From assembly GCF_000276665.1 (NCBI RefSeq), contig NW_004955502.1, positions 4,966,190 to 5,030,189 on the forward strand: DNA of 64,000 nt, in the 5' to 3' direction. How positions within the stretch are numbered: the first letter of the stretch is position 1; each line of letters begins with the position of its first letter. This document shows positions 11,950 through 21,350 of the stretch, piece by piece. This DNA is from Chinchilla lanigera (taxonomy: Eukaryota; Chordata; Mammalia; Rodentia; Chinchillidae). The translations under genes were made by a program, and so were the position numbers. Below the pieces are notes generated by a model. That model was not told the DNA's origin, ran no database searches, and worked only from the letters and a program-made list of their open reading frames with translations.

Positions 11950-12485
11950 TTTATCTGAATTCCTTCATTTCACAATATGCAGTTAAAGATTCAAAAACTT
12001 TACTAGTATACACTAAGTTGCAAAATCAAAGAAGAAAGCTTATGCAGGAAAAGCATAATGTTAAAAAAATTGAAGACTTGGATCGATATGCAAGAGATTT
12101 ATGGCCTATAATGAGCGATTTCTCAGTGGTTTCAGTGTAAGGACAGCAAAGGAAAACCACAGAAGCATCATTTCATGTGAATGTATCTTCAGATCTATAT
12201 AATAAATATAAGACAAAGCACAAACAATTATATAGCAACCATTTTTAAAAATTAGAAAAATGAATTAATATTTAAAACAATGGAAATATGTCAGTTGACT
12301 CATAGTGAAATAAAAATATTCATAGTTGAACGCATGTTAAAACCATTCATACAAATGTTAAAGTTATTCCTCAATAGAAATGCCAGGTCAAGACAAATCT
12401 TCAAGTTGTGTCAGAGAAGAAAGCTAAAAACCATTCCCATTTTCTTTACTTGTTATTTAAAGATTTATTTTGGTTAGAACACTTA
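11950..12485. other. Unassigned AT-rich sequence
   Basis: No feature supported. The 65-codon frame at 12280-12477 has no recognisable domain. Confidence 0.4.
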
Positions 12486-12487
12486 AC

Positions 12488-12775
12488 ATGAGATCTTCTC
12501 TTAACTTTTCAAGAGCTCAATACAGCACTGTCAACTGTAGGCAAAGTACTGAATAGTAGATCTTTAGAAAGTCATTAGTCTTGCCAAACTGGAACTTTAT
12601 ATCGATTGAACAACAACTAGCCATTTCCTCCCCTCTCTGCCTCTGGAAAGCACTGTTCTCTTTTGTTGCCCTGAGTTGGACTATAAATATAAACAGGATC
12701 ATGTGGTATTTGACTTTCTACGAAAAGCTAATTTTATGCAGCATCTGAGTTCAAGCATATTGTCACTTTCTTAAG
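12488..12775 (-). mobile_element. Old LINE-1 3' UTR, minus strand
   Basis: The order of phrases (TTTTCAAGAGCTCAATACAGCACTGTCAACTGTAG, TAGATCTTTAGAAAG, CTGGAACTTTATATCGATTG, GAACAACAACTAGCCATTTCCTCC, GGACTATAAATATAAACAGGATCATG) follows the reverse complement of the 3' UTR of old mammalian L1 (L1MB/L1MC-like). It is heavily mutated and non-coding. Confidence 0.6.
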
Positions 12776-12777
12776 AG

Positions 12778-12800
12778 TTTTTGTTGTTGTTGTTGTTGTT
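12778..12800 (+). repeat. (TTG)n trinucleotide repeat
   Basis: About seven consecutive TTG units. It is a simple repeat. Confidence 0.9.
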
Positions 12801-14110
12801 ATTTTCAAAATTATCTTTGGTTTTCACAATTTGTTTCTGATGCTTCTTCATGTACACTCTTTTGGGTTCTTCCCAGGTATGACAACTCTGTCCTTACATA
12901 CCTGGATGTTCATGTCCCTCCCCAGATTTACCACATTTTCAGACATTATTCATTGACTATTATTTTTGTCTCTTTTTTCCTTCTGAAACTTCTGCAATTG
13001 TAGATTAGTATGCTGGATAATACACCATAAGTCCTTTAGGCTTTCTTCATTTGTTTTCATTCTTTTTTATTTGCACCTGTAATCCCAGCAGTCAGGGGTG
13101 GGTTGCTGAGGCAGAAGGATCACTGTGAGTTCAAGGTCAAAGCTAGGCTGAACTACATAGAAACTCTGTCTCAAAAAAAAAATGTGCTTCTACTGCTTAC
13201 CTTACTATCACTTCTTTTTAGGCTTACTGATATTCTGGTTGAACAAGCCTGCTGTTGAAGATGTCTGGTGAATTTTTTAACTTAGGTTTTGTATTATGAA
13301 GCATTCTAGAATTTGTTTGGTTTTATTTAAAAAATTTCTATATATTTGTTGATATTCTAGTTTTATTCATTTCTCATTTTCCTGACCTTGTTTAGTTGTA
13401 TATTTGTATTATTTTGTAACCCATTAAACTTAAAATGGGTATTTAGAATCATTAGTCAAATAATTCATAAATCTCCTTTACTTAGGGTCAGGTATTAGTT
13501 TTGTTTTGCCTTTTGAGTGTGTCATATTTCCCTGTTTCTTCGTGATCCTTACAGTTTTTCATTCATGATTCTGCATTTATAGAAACAGACATCTCTCCCA
13601 GTCCTTGTAGGCTCAATCTACAGGGACACGTTCATCAAGAAATCCTGGGGTCCTCTCTGTCTTTTCTGGAGCTATGGAAACATGAGCCATTCTCCACTGT
13701 TCTCCCTCCACCCCGTGGGGACCTTGGGCTCTGTCCTCTGCCCTCCCTAAGTGGTGCTGGATATAAGGTGTCACCCCTCACCCTTTCTCCCTTTGCTCTT
13801 AGCTACTTCTGCCAACTTACAAGAGTTCCAGCAGCACTGCAGCTGAGGCAGAAATCAAGCTGCAGGCAGTGCCCTGAAAGCTGGGATATTCTGCTCAGCC
13901 CTTCCTGGGGCTCAGCCTCAGCTGCTGCCCCTCCTCGCAGTTGTGCAGACCTCTGCAGGGCCAAGGAGCTTCCTGCACTTTTTCTTGACACCCCGGGGCA
14001 GCTGATAAATGCTGGTTCAATCAACTCCACACTCCAGTTTTCTATCAGACTTTTTGGACACCAAGAAATGCAGGGAAATTCTGTAACTCAAATTCTCTCA
14101 CTCACTTACT
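12801..14110 (-). mobile_element. Possible old L1/HAL1-like sequence, minus strand
   Basis: T-rich sequence passes at about 13500 into TTTGAGTGTGTCATATTTCC, TTCTTCGTGATCCTTACAG and ATCTCTCCCAGTCCTTGTAGG, and then a GC-rich stretch to about 14110. This order resembles the antisense 5' region of old L1M or HAL1 elements. Together with the 3' UTR immediately to the left it could be one minus-strand element lacking most of ORF2. The 114-codon frame at 13768-14112 lies in the GC-rich part and has no recognisable domain. Identification is from memory of consensus phrasing only. Confidence 0.35.
13070..13183 (+). mobile_element. B1-like SINE, 5'-truncated, plus strand
   Basis: It starts within the A-box region at TTTGCACCTGTAATCCCAGC, has TTGCTGAGGCAGAAGGATCA, GTGAGTTCAAGGTCAAAGC and AACTCTGTCTC, and ends in a 9-10 bp A run. 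It is inserted in the L1-like sequence. Confidence 0.85.
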
Positions 14111-14252
14111 AAAATCAAAGTAATAACAAGAAGAAAATCCCATATCCATTTCAATCATACATATAGAAACAAAAACCACAAAGAGACTATCAGCAAAAAA
14201 AAAATAAAAAATAAAAAAGAACTCAGTGTATATAAAAATGATACAGTCCAAT

Positions 14253-14298
14253 TTTAGTAAATTCCTTTTATGTCTTTTAGTAAATTCCTTTTATGTCT
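14253..14298 (+). repeat. 23-bp tandem duplication
   Basis: The unit TTTAGTAAATTCCTTTTATG plus TCT occurs twice in direct succession (14253-14275 and 14276-14298) without a visible difference, so this is a recent local duplication. Confidence 0.9.
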
Positions 14299-14325
14299 GA
14301 AAGAGCTATTTAATCTCTAGGAATG

Positions 14326-14441
14326 TAAACTGGTCGTGGTGGCACACTCCTGTAATCCTAGCACTAAGGAGGCTGAGGCAGGAAGACTAAGGTGAGTTTG
14401 AGGCCAGCCTGGGCCTTATAGTGAGATGCTGTCTCAAAAAA
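14326..14441 (+). mobile_element. B1-like SINE, plus strand
   Basis: ACTGGTCGTGGTGGCACACTCCTGTAATCC, GGAGGCTGAGGCAGGAAGAC, GTTTGAGGCCAGCCTGGGCC and GATGCTGTCTCAAAAAAG define an almost complete copy lacking the internal duplication seen at 1387-1548. Confidence 0.88.
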
Positions 14442-14665
14442 GAAATTCAGAGAATTCATAAATGTAATTTAACTTGCTAACAAATCAAAAAAAGAAAAAT
14501 TATATTATTATCTCAATTGATGTGAAAAATACATGATAGAATACAACTTAATACATAAAAATAATGATTATGAAATTAATATTACGTTAATTTTGTGTAC
14601 TTGATAAATTGGTTCTATTCATTAAAAGTGCTGATATTACTCTAATTAAGAAACAACAGAAGCAT

Positions 14666-15119
14666 TGTTGGGGACCAGCAATTGTAAATTGATGTGGTAT
14701 CTGTCCTAGGGTCTCAGTAGTTTGCCTGTTATGCAGGCTGGTTTGGAAATGATAAAATCTTGCCTCCTCTCGGCCAGTGAGATCAGCACCCAAGAGTGGG
14801 GATGGAGCTTGGCTTGCTTCCTTCACCATGTCATACTTTCCTGTTCTACCACTGCCTCCACGTTGTTCCGTGAGAAGCACTCTAATGCCTCCTGTACCCG
14901 TACCCTGTCTAATAAAAGGCCAGGGAGCTGGAGATTGGGGCCTTCAGTTCCTAGGGAGCAACTGGCGGTCCTGGGTCCCAGCTATGCATCCCTTTATTTT
15001 GTCTCTTGCTATTTCTTTCCTTTCTCTCTGTGCGCCATAACACTGGCAGGAGACTGGAACTCGTAGCTGGGTCTCCAGCACCCTGGGGAAGGTCGCTAAT
15101 AAGAATTCTTTTGAAAACA
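14666..15119 (+). mobile_element. Solo LTR, ERVK-like (plus strand)
   Basis: The segment opens TGTTGGGGACCAGC, a typical class II ERV LTR start. It carries the polyadenylation signal in TCTAATAAAAGGCCAGGGAG near 14907-14926 and is followed by a pyrimidine-rich R/U5 stretch (TTTGTCTCTTGCTATTTC). The right boundary is not certain, since no matching target duplication is visible; AAAACA at about 15119 is one option. Overlapping open frames at 14722-15066 and 14777-15040 fall within LTR sequence and are not gene candidates. No internal retroviral sequence adjoins it. Confidence 0.55.
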
Positions 15120-15512
15120 TAGAATTTTAAATAAACAATATAACTATCACTTATAATATTATAGTATTATAGTGGTAATTCTGGGCAGAACATAATGAAA
15201 ATGCTACAGATAGAAGACTAGGAAAGGACAAGATACAGCTGTATACACCATATAGAGAAAACCTTAAAGATTCTACAAATAAATTATTAAAAGTAACATT
15301 TATCAGAGTGACTGAATATAAGATTTGTATACTATAGTAAATCATATTTACTTTGTCATTATTTGATCATTTTGACATAAAAATTATTATTCAATCTAAT
15401 CCAGACACTATTTCTAAATACTAAAAGAAAATAATAAAATATATTATTATCTCTGATATGACTTTTAGTATTAATAAATAATATCAAGTATCTAGAGATA
15501 CAGCTGACATAT

Positions 15513-15922
15513 TGTGCCTTAGTTTTTCTCATTGTGAGACAAAATACTTGAAACCTAGAGTTCAAGAAGGAAAGGTGTTTTGTCTCAGTTTGTAGAAGTT
15601 TCAGTGGCACAGGCACATCACAAAGAAACAGTTCATGGCAGGGCAGGCAGGAAGCAAAAAGCAGCAAGCTGAAGAGCAGCAGCAGTTGCCTGCATCTCCC
15701 TTTTATCCTTTCTAAGCTACTCCCCTTTCTGCTGACCCCACCCACAGGCAGGACAACCTTCCCATTATTCACATCCAGAACTATGCTGAACCAGTCGGTG
15801 GACTAATCTGGGTAATGTCACACCTTTAATCCCAACATCACACCCCTAGAACCACCTGCAAAAAGCCCCACCTATGACCACCTGTGGTGTTGTGGGGGAA
15901 CATTTAGATACACACTCTAACA
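15513..15922 (-). mobile_element. MaLR-type LTR, minus strand
   Basis: It shares the layout of the other MaLR LTRs in the window when read in reverse: TGTGCCTTAG at one end, CATTGTGAGACAAAATACTTG, a CAGTTTGTAGAAGTTTCAGT block, a purine-rich middle, and ATTTAGATACACACTCTAACA at the other end. It is the longest of the set (about 410 bp). A 137-codon minus-strand frame (15359-15772) crosses the LTR edge and is accidental. Confidence 0.75.
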
Positions 15923-16900
15923 TATAGTGTGCAAGACTTCCACTGAGAAAAGTGAGAAATTCTATTATTAGTAAACAATGTCTAAATAAGTGAGAATTTT
16001 GTGCTGCTGAGCTATATTCCCAGCCCTATGATATCTTAAAGAATAAGAAGAATTAAATCCTATTAAGGGTTTAATGTTCTCCTATTGATTTATGAATCAG
16101 TGTGATTAAAAAGCACTAATTCAAACTCAGCTACAGGGTTTCACAAGGAACTTTATGAGATGATTCTAAAATTTCTGTACAATAATAATAACCAAGAAGA
16201 GCCAAAAGATTTCTGAGAAATTGTAAGGAGCAGAGAGTTATCCTTCCAAGTCTCAGGATTTACAACATTATACCATTAAAATATCATGGTACTAATCCAG
16301 AGATTAAAAATAGAATCAAATAGAATTTGCCAAAGAGAATACACTCATGTATTTATAAAACTTTGATGTATGACAGAAGTAGTACTTTGGATCATAGGGT
16401 AAAAAGAATGGAACAGAAAAACGTTGTTTATATTCATGTAGATTAAATTGGACTGCTACTTTAAGCTACATAGAAAAATAATTTCTAGTTCATTAAATAC
16501 CTAAATGTCAAAAACAAAGGTTAAAAATGGAAACATCTCTTCATATTGGAATAGGAATTACTTTCCTAAACACAAAACACATTTCTAAAAGGAAATATTG
16601 ATAAAAGTCACAGTATCCAAAGTAAGAAAATTTGTTGTTGGGATATAAATTGAAAGTGAAAAAATATACAAATAGGAAAATCTGTCCTTGTTACATACAA
16701 CCAACAGTATATTAGTGTCAGGAATATCTAAGGAAGATCAACCAACAAGTAAATCCCAAACAACTCTACAAGAAATGGCAAAGTATGTGCAAAGCCATTG
16801 CAGAAAAGAGCAGAAAAAGAGCCTATGAATGAGCTGGTCAGTATCTCTGGCAAAATAAGATACATTCATAATAATTTTAACACTTGTTTATTGGCAAAAT
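15923..16900. other. Unassigned AT-rich sequence with an ID remnant
   Basis: Apart from the short ID SINE remnant at 15998-16025, no feature is recognised. Confidence 0.4.
15998..16025 (-). mobile_element. ID SINE 5' remnant, minus strand
   Basis: GTGCTGCTGAGCTATATTCC followed by CAGCCC is the reverse complement of the A-box end of the local ID family. Only about 28 bp remains. Confidence 0.6.
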
Positions 16901-17140
16901 TAAACGGATATCAAGAGATTCCTTGACAATTAAAGAGGTTTGTGTACAGCAGCTATCTTATGCTTCTTAGGTGGGATGCTTGACTGACACAACACGTTCT
17001 GCAAATGGTTAGGTACTAATTAAAGGAATATCAAGAGATTTCTTGACAATAAAAAGGGTGTGTGTACAGCAGCTATCTTATGCCTTGTAGGTGGGATGTT
17101 TGACTGACACAACACATTCTGCAGATGGCTACGTGCTCAC
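16901..17140 (+). repeat. 120-bp tandem duplication (two units)
   Basis: Units 16901-17020 and 17021-17140 align at an exact 120-bp period without gaps. I count about 18 differences by eye, or 85% identity. Blocks such as TGTGTACAGCAGCTATCTTA and TGACTGACACAACAC are unchanged. There is no third unit on either side. The origin is unknown. It could be a local tandem duplication or the remains of a promoter or monomer array of a retroelement. Confidence 0.93.
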
Positions 17141-17403
17141 TGTCGTCCCCTGTACCTTATAGTGGAGTTGTTCCAGTCCATCAGTATATTCCTGAACTGC
17201 AAATAGTTCTGGATCCTACTCACATTATGTTTTATCCTACACCCAATTCCAGTAAACAGTTTGCTGCCCTCATTTCTGGAGATTCTGCACTGAACTCTTC
17301 TGAGAGGCTCAGGATTTTCTGGTACAGCTCGCTGCCACCAGTCAGAACACATCTTCCATCATCTCTTCCACCTCCAAATGGACACCTTTTCCATATTGAC
17401 TAG
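17125..17403 (+). other. 92-codon open frame of unknown origin
   Basis: An ATG inside the second 120-bp unit opens a frame of 92 codons ending at a stop at 17401-17403. The product is rich in Ser and Pro, with no signal peptide, membrane segment or motif that I recognise. No splice context, promoter or polyadenylation signal ties it to a gene. The length is only modestly above chance. It may be repeat-derived or a degraded retrocopy; I do not call it a gene. Confidence 0.2.
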
Positions 17404-18085
17404 ACACTTCTGTAAACTATGGGGTTCACTTTCATGGTGTCAGGGGGACAGCAAAAGTAACACAAATTTCTTTTTCTTCCTTCACAATTTCACAGATAGA
17501 AGTTTCTTTTTCCATAGATCTTGGAGACCTCTGAATACAATTCTTTTTTCCTCATCACAAACTTTCAGCTTTTCACTTTACATTTGTCTCTGGCATATCT
17601 GAAACTGCCAGAAATACCGCATGTGTGCTTTAAGGCTAGTAAGTAAACTAAGAGTTCTGATGTGATCCTCAGGACAATTGTTATGCATCCTTTATTTCTG
17701 GAAGTTTCAGACTGATTTGCCATGCATGAAACCAAGGGGAGTGAAACCGAGGGGGGGATTTACCTTATTTCATAAAGTTGAGTAGTCACCCTAAAGCACA
17801 AAAGACTCTATAGGTGTATGTGCAAGAGGAAACTTTGCCAATTACTGCAGGAAACTGGTGCAACAAAGTTCACAGTTGTCGATCTTACAGTATCAAGCCT
17901 TTGGTAATGATTCAGATGCCCAGCTAAAAGAGAGAAGCTGGGTTAACTAGTCACATAGTTTTCTTGGAGAATGTCATACAGGAAGCAAAATGTGTAAAAA
18001 GTTCACAGGCCATGATCTTGCTCTCTCGGGCTTATAACTTTTACAAAAATATATAAAAAAAAAACATAGTAATGAAAATTCAAAT
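17404..18085. other. Unassigned sequence with a purine-rich tract
   Basis: A purine-rich tract at about 17733-17760 (GGGGAGTGAAACCGAGGGGG) stands out. It resembles a retroviral polypurine tract, but no LTR start follows it. No other feature is recognised. Confidence 0.3.
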
Positions 18086-18089
18086 TAAT

Positions 18090-18262
18090 TTCCTTCCTTC
18101 TTTCCTTTCACCCTCCTCCCTTCCTTCCTCTTCCCCATCCCCTCTCCTTCTGTCCCCTCTCCTTACTCCCTCTACTTCCTCCTCCGCCTCTTCTTCTTCC
18201 TTCTCCTTCTCATTTTCCTCTACCCCTTCCCCTCTCCTCTTCCTCCTGCTTCTTTTTTCTTT
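18090..18262 (+). repeat. Polypyrimidine (TTCC/CTTCTC)n tract
   Basis: About 170 bp consists almost only of C and T on the plus strand, with TTCC, TCC and CTTCT units. Its mirror-like pyrimidine strand could adopt H-DNA. The 85-codon frame at 18072-18329 is simply this low-complexity strand translated. Confidence 0.93.
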
Positions 18263-18370
18263 TCAGAAAGGTGTTGCTAAATTGCCCAGAATGTTCTCAA
18301 ACTTGGGTCTTTTAGCCTCATTTTCCTGAATAGCTAAAATTATGGGACTGTGCCACTGTATCCAGCTTCA
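18262..18370 (-). mobile_element. Old B1/7SL SINE remnant, minus strand
   Basis: GTGTTGCTAAATTGCCCAGA, TCTCAAACTTGGGTCTTTTA, CCTGAATAGCTAAAATTATG and GACTGTGCCACTGTATCCAGC follow an Alu/B1 monomer in reverse with many changes. The polypyrimidine tract to its left sits where its A tail would be and may have grown from it. Confidence 0.65.
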
Positions 18371-18870
18371 AATACAATTATTTTAGATTTTTAAAATGTT
18401 TAAATTTATGGCCCTCACACTATTACCTTGAATATGTCATGGCCTATGTTATGTGCTCCATGAACACTTTTTAGCTGAATGATGAATAATTATTAAATTA
18501 GCAAAATTCAGCATATATCTAGAATGTTAATGGGTATAATACGTGAAAACATATTTTATAAGTTATTAGAATATGGAAAAGTGAGACTACTTACCAGAGA
18601 TCTTATTAATAACTATTAAAACTATTGATATCAATATCTAATGAGTGATTATTAATATAAAAAATGACACTCATGAAACAGTATACAGAAGATGAATGAA
18701 GTAACTAATATTTATTTACAATTTTTCCTCAAGGTAGATGTAGTGGAATGACAACTGGTGGTCAGCTTATAACCCCCAGCTGAACTGAGTAAGCGTGGTT
18801 CTGTGTGTGGGAGGCTCACCTGAGGATTGTTTCCAGCAGCATAAGAGGCAGACCTGGAGAAGAAGTGAGG

Positions 18871-18930
18871 CTGTTGGGAGCAGAGAAAGGCTGTTGGGAG
18901 CAGAGAAAGGCTGTTGGGAGCGGGTAGAAG
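18871..18930 (+). repeat. 20-bp tandem repeat inside LTR copy A
   Basis: CTGTTGGGAGCAGAGAAAGG begins at 18871 and 18891, and a third partial copy begins at 18911. Copy B has no counterpart, so the expansion followed the split of the two copies. Confidence 0.93.
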
Positions 18931-19219
18931 CTGTAAGAAGCTGTTGGTTCTGTTAGACGAGCTTGTCATGCTGGCTTTCCTTATGAACTTGGCTGTTTTC
19001 ATCCTCCAAGGAGCTTGGGACCTTGTTGGCACTGAGAATGGCTTTGGTTCACTGTGGGGGAGCTCTGGTCCTCACTTTAAGCATCGCTTCCTGGCTCCAG
19101 TGCAGATCCCTCAGCCTGCTAGCACAGATCCTTCATCCCACTGCCACAGACTTCCTAGATTCTACCACTGAATCTTTGGGTCTTCCCAGTGCAGATCCAT
19201 GAAACAGGCCTGCATGAGC

Positions 19220-19345
19220 TATTGTTATGGGCTGTAGGCCTCCTGGTGGACTCGTGGGAGGCAATGTTATGAGCTCTATGTCTTTAGGGGGACTCATGCA
19301 AGACATTGCCACGGGATCCAGGCCCTCAGCTGGATTCCTTGGTCT
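19220..19345 (+). repeat. 3 x 42-bp tandem array (copy A)
   Basis: Three units start at 19220, 19262 and 19304, each with a core like ATTG...ATGG(G/A)...GGACTCATG. The same register and unit number occur in copy B, so the array predates both insertions. Because 42 is a multiple of three, one frame stays open through the array, with a degenerate 14-residue repeat. Confidence 0.9.
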
Positions 19346-19479
19346 TAGTGTGTTAACAGACTTCCTGCACTCTCTTGTATATCATTGTTTGGGTGACTAT
19401 TATAAATAATTTGATAAAATATGTGTCCTGTATTATATTTTTCTTCCTTGCAAAATATCCCCTAAATTATGACAGTGGA

Positions 19480-21150
19480 TGTATCAGTAATTTCAATGAA
19501 TAATAATATATAATTATCCATTAATTATATCATTACAGTTTTTTGGTTTTTATACAGTTAAAATTTAGTGAAAGTTTTCTACATATTGTTACATGCAACA
19601 AGCATTGAGAATTCCACAAAGAGTAGTATAATCAGGATCAACAATGAAACATGGAGAGTTATTAAAAAAGAAAATAAAAAAGACATCATACAAATTAGAA
19701 GATAAAAGGAAATTCTTTAGTTTCAATAATTAAATATTTCAAATAGAAAGAATAAATGTTGTACTTCTCCAAAATTAAAGACAAAAATCTTAAAGCATCC
19801 ATTAAATCAAATATAGTTTTCACCTACATAACTTGACAATTAAGTTACAATTTGGAAGGTTACTGATCTGAAGCAAGTATTTTTAACTTTCCAAATGGTA
19901 GAAAATTTTGGGAGTGAATATTAGTGAGTGTTTCAAATGGCAGAAAAACTTGACTAGAATCTGCTTACTTAATGATTCTGTATTTTGGTACCTTGCAGAC
20001 TCTTTGGAAAATAGAAAAAAGATATCCAATGGTGTTGAGGTTTTCATGAATTTCAGGTAAATAAGAGAAAGCAAAATGCACATTAAATAATCCTATTAAA
20101 TATTCAAGAATTTATTCTGATTCTAAAAGTGTATAATTACCAGAGTTGAAGAACAGCAAGTATATGCAACTGAGAAAATTTAAAGCCAGGTGGCAGCCGA
20201 ATGCATGAATAGTTTTTAGTGATTCCACATCTGATGTTAATGGATCAGCCAAGCAACTTTATGAGCACGATTATGGGAATGTTTCCATTTGGTAGGAATT
20301 GCAGCAAAATGTGAGTATGATGAGGAACATTTACACAGAGGGCCAAGATGGCCACTGAAAACTAGTATATTATTTTGGCTGTGGGAAAGAACTGAACAAT
20401 TAACACAAGAGCGGTTGTGGCTAAGAAAATAAAACTGAATAAATGAGGAACTGATAGCACTTACTTACTTGTATTGAATTAAAAAGAACTACTGTTGGCT
20501 TTGAAAATTTCAAAATGTTTATTTTCCAGATGGCTACATTTTTAAAATCTGGCCTTGCTCAGTAAATGGCAAAGTTGGAGAAAGAATGATACTTTAGACA
20601 CTTGTAAAATTTTCCTCTTGCCAATGATAATCCAAGAGCAAGGATAAAATAGAATACAGAAAAGGAAAAGTGGGTTCAGAAGGTGTAAAACAAACAGAAC
20701 AAGCCGGGTCATTCTGTAAGGTTTGCTCTGCGAGTGCTTAAGCTTCTCAGTAGTGAGTAAGCAAAAAGGTCTTGACAACACTAATTTTTCACTCTCATTT
20801 CTGTTGAAGACCTATATAGTCATTTTTTAAGCTTTGAAGAAATATTGAACCATATTAAAACATATTTATAAACATAAATTTTAAATTTACAGCAAGATTT
20901 TTTAATTATTTCTTAAAAGTACTGTCAAAAGTGAAGAAATTATTTTTAAGTATAAAATTTTATTTAGTGCTTTTATCTGTGATTATATTTATGGATTCCA
21001 ACATAATGGTTGAAATTCCAACTACTCATACCCCCAAGTTTTACTGATAATTTTGATTTTTCATTTTACTTTGTCAAGGTATTTGACACTTATAGTATGC
21101 TGTGTGACTATGCAACTGATTAGCTTAGTTCCGTGTAATGATAAGTGGCC
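19480..21150. other. Unassigned AT-rich sequence
   Basis: No repeat family or exon recognised. The minus-strand frames of 66 codons (19883-20083) and 79 codons (20542-20781) lack domains. Confidence 0.4.
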
Positions 21151-21350
21151 CTCAGGTCACAGTAGGGTTACATCCTGAAAACAAAACACAGGTTGAAAAC
21201 ATTGAAAGGTAAAACATCCTTTAGTATGCTCAGCCCACATCACAATTTTGACAAACCTATCTTAAACATGTCTACTAACACCACCAGGTAGGTGTTTAGT
21301 TTGGGGTGAATAGTCCATTTTGTAAAGTGCAAATCAGGGTGCATGATCTG
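21150..21350. mobile_element. Tigger-type DNA transposon fragment (old)
   Basis: CAGTAGGGTTACATCCTGAAAAC, CACAGGTTGAAAACATTG and AACCTATCTTAAACATG mirror the terminal region of mammalian Tigger elements (GTAGGGTTACATCCCGATAA ... GTTGAAAATATCGTAAG ... TACCTTAAACGTG). It is a non-autonomous or fragmentary copy with no transposase reading frame. Confidence 0.6.

Larger units (their letters stand above)
18739..19474 (+). mobile_element. Lineage-specific solo LTR, copy A, with 3 x 42 bp array
   Basis: This is homologous along its length to 54167-54823. It starts TGTAGTGG and ends TTATGACA, and is flanked by GTAGA (18734-18738) and GTGGA (19475-19479), a 5-bp target duplication with one change. 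It carries an internal array of three 42-bp units (19220-19261, 19262-19303, 19304-19345) and, unlike copy B, a 20-bp tandem triplication near 18871-18925. TG...CA ends, a 5-bp duplication and about 700 bp length fit an endogenous retroviral LTR. The orientation is inferred only from the AT-rich TATAAATAAT / TGTATTATATTTT stretch near the 3' end. No internal retroviral sequence is attached. Confidence 0.72.

Noticed and set aside
13768..14112. A 114-codon frame in GC-richer DNA, considered as an exon
   Set aside because: No domain, no convincing splice sites, and the flanks look like old L1 5' sequence.
14722..15066. Two overlapping 87-114 codon frames with a hydrophobic C-terminus
   Set aside because: They lie inside an LTR with its own poly(A) signal. 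No exon features.
15359..15772. A 137-codon minus-strand open frame
   Set aside because: It crosses the edge of a MaLR LTR and has no domain or conserved context.
16901..17140. The 120-bp pair considered as LTRs or terminal repeats of one element
   Set aside because: The units are directly adjacent with no internal sequence and lack TG...CA ends or target duplications.
18072..18329. An 85-codon Ser/Pro/Phe-rich frame
   Set aside because: It is the translation of a polypyrimidine tract.
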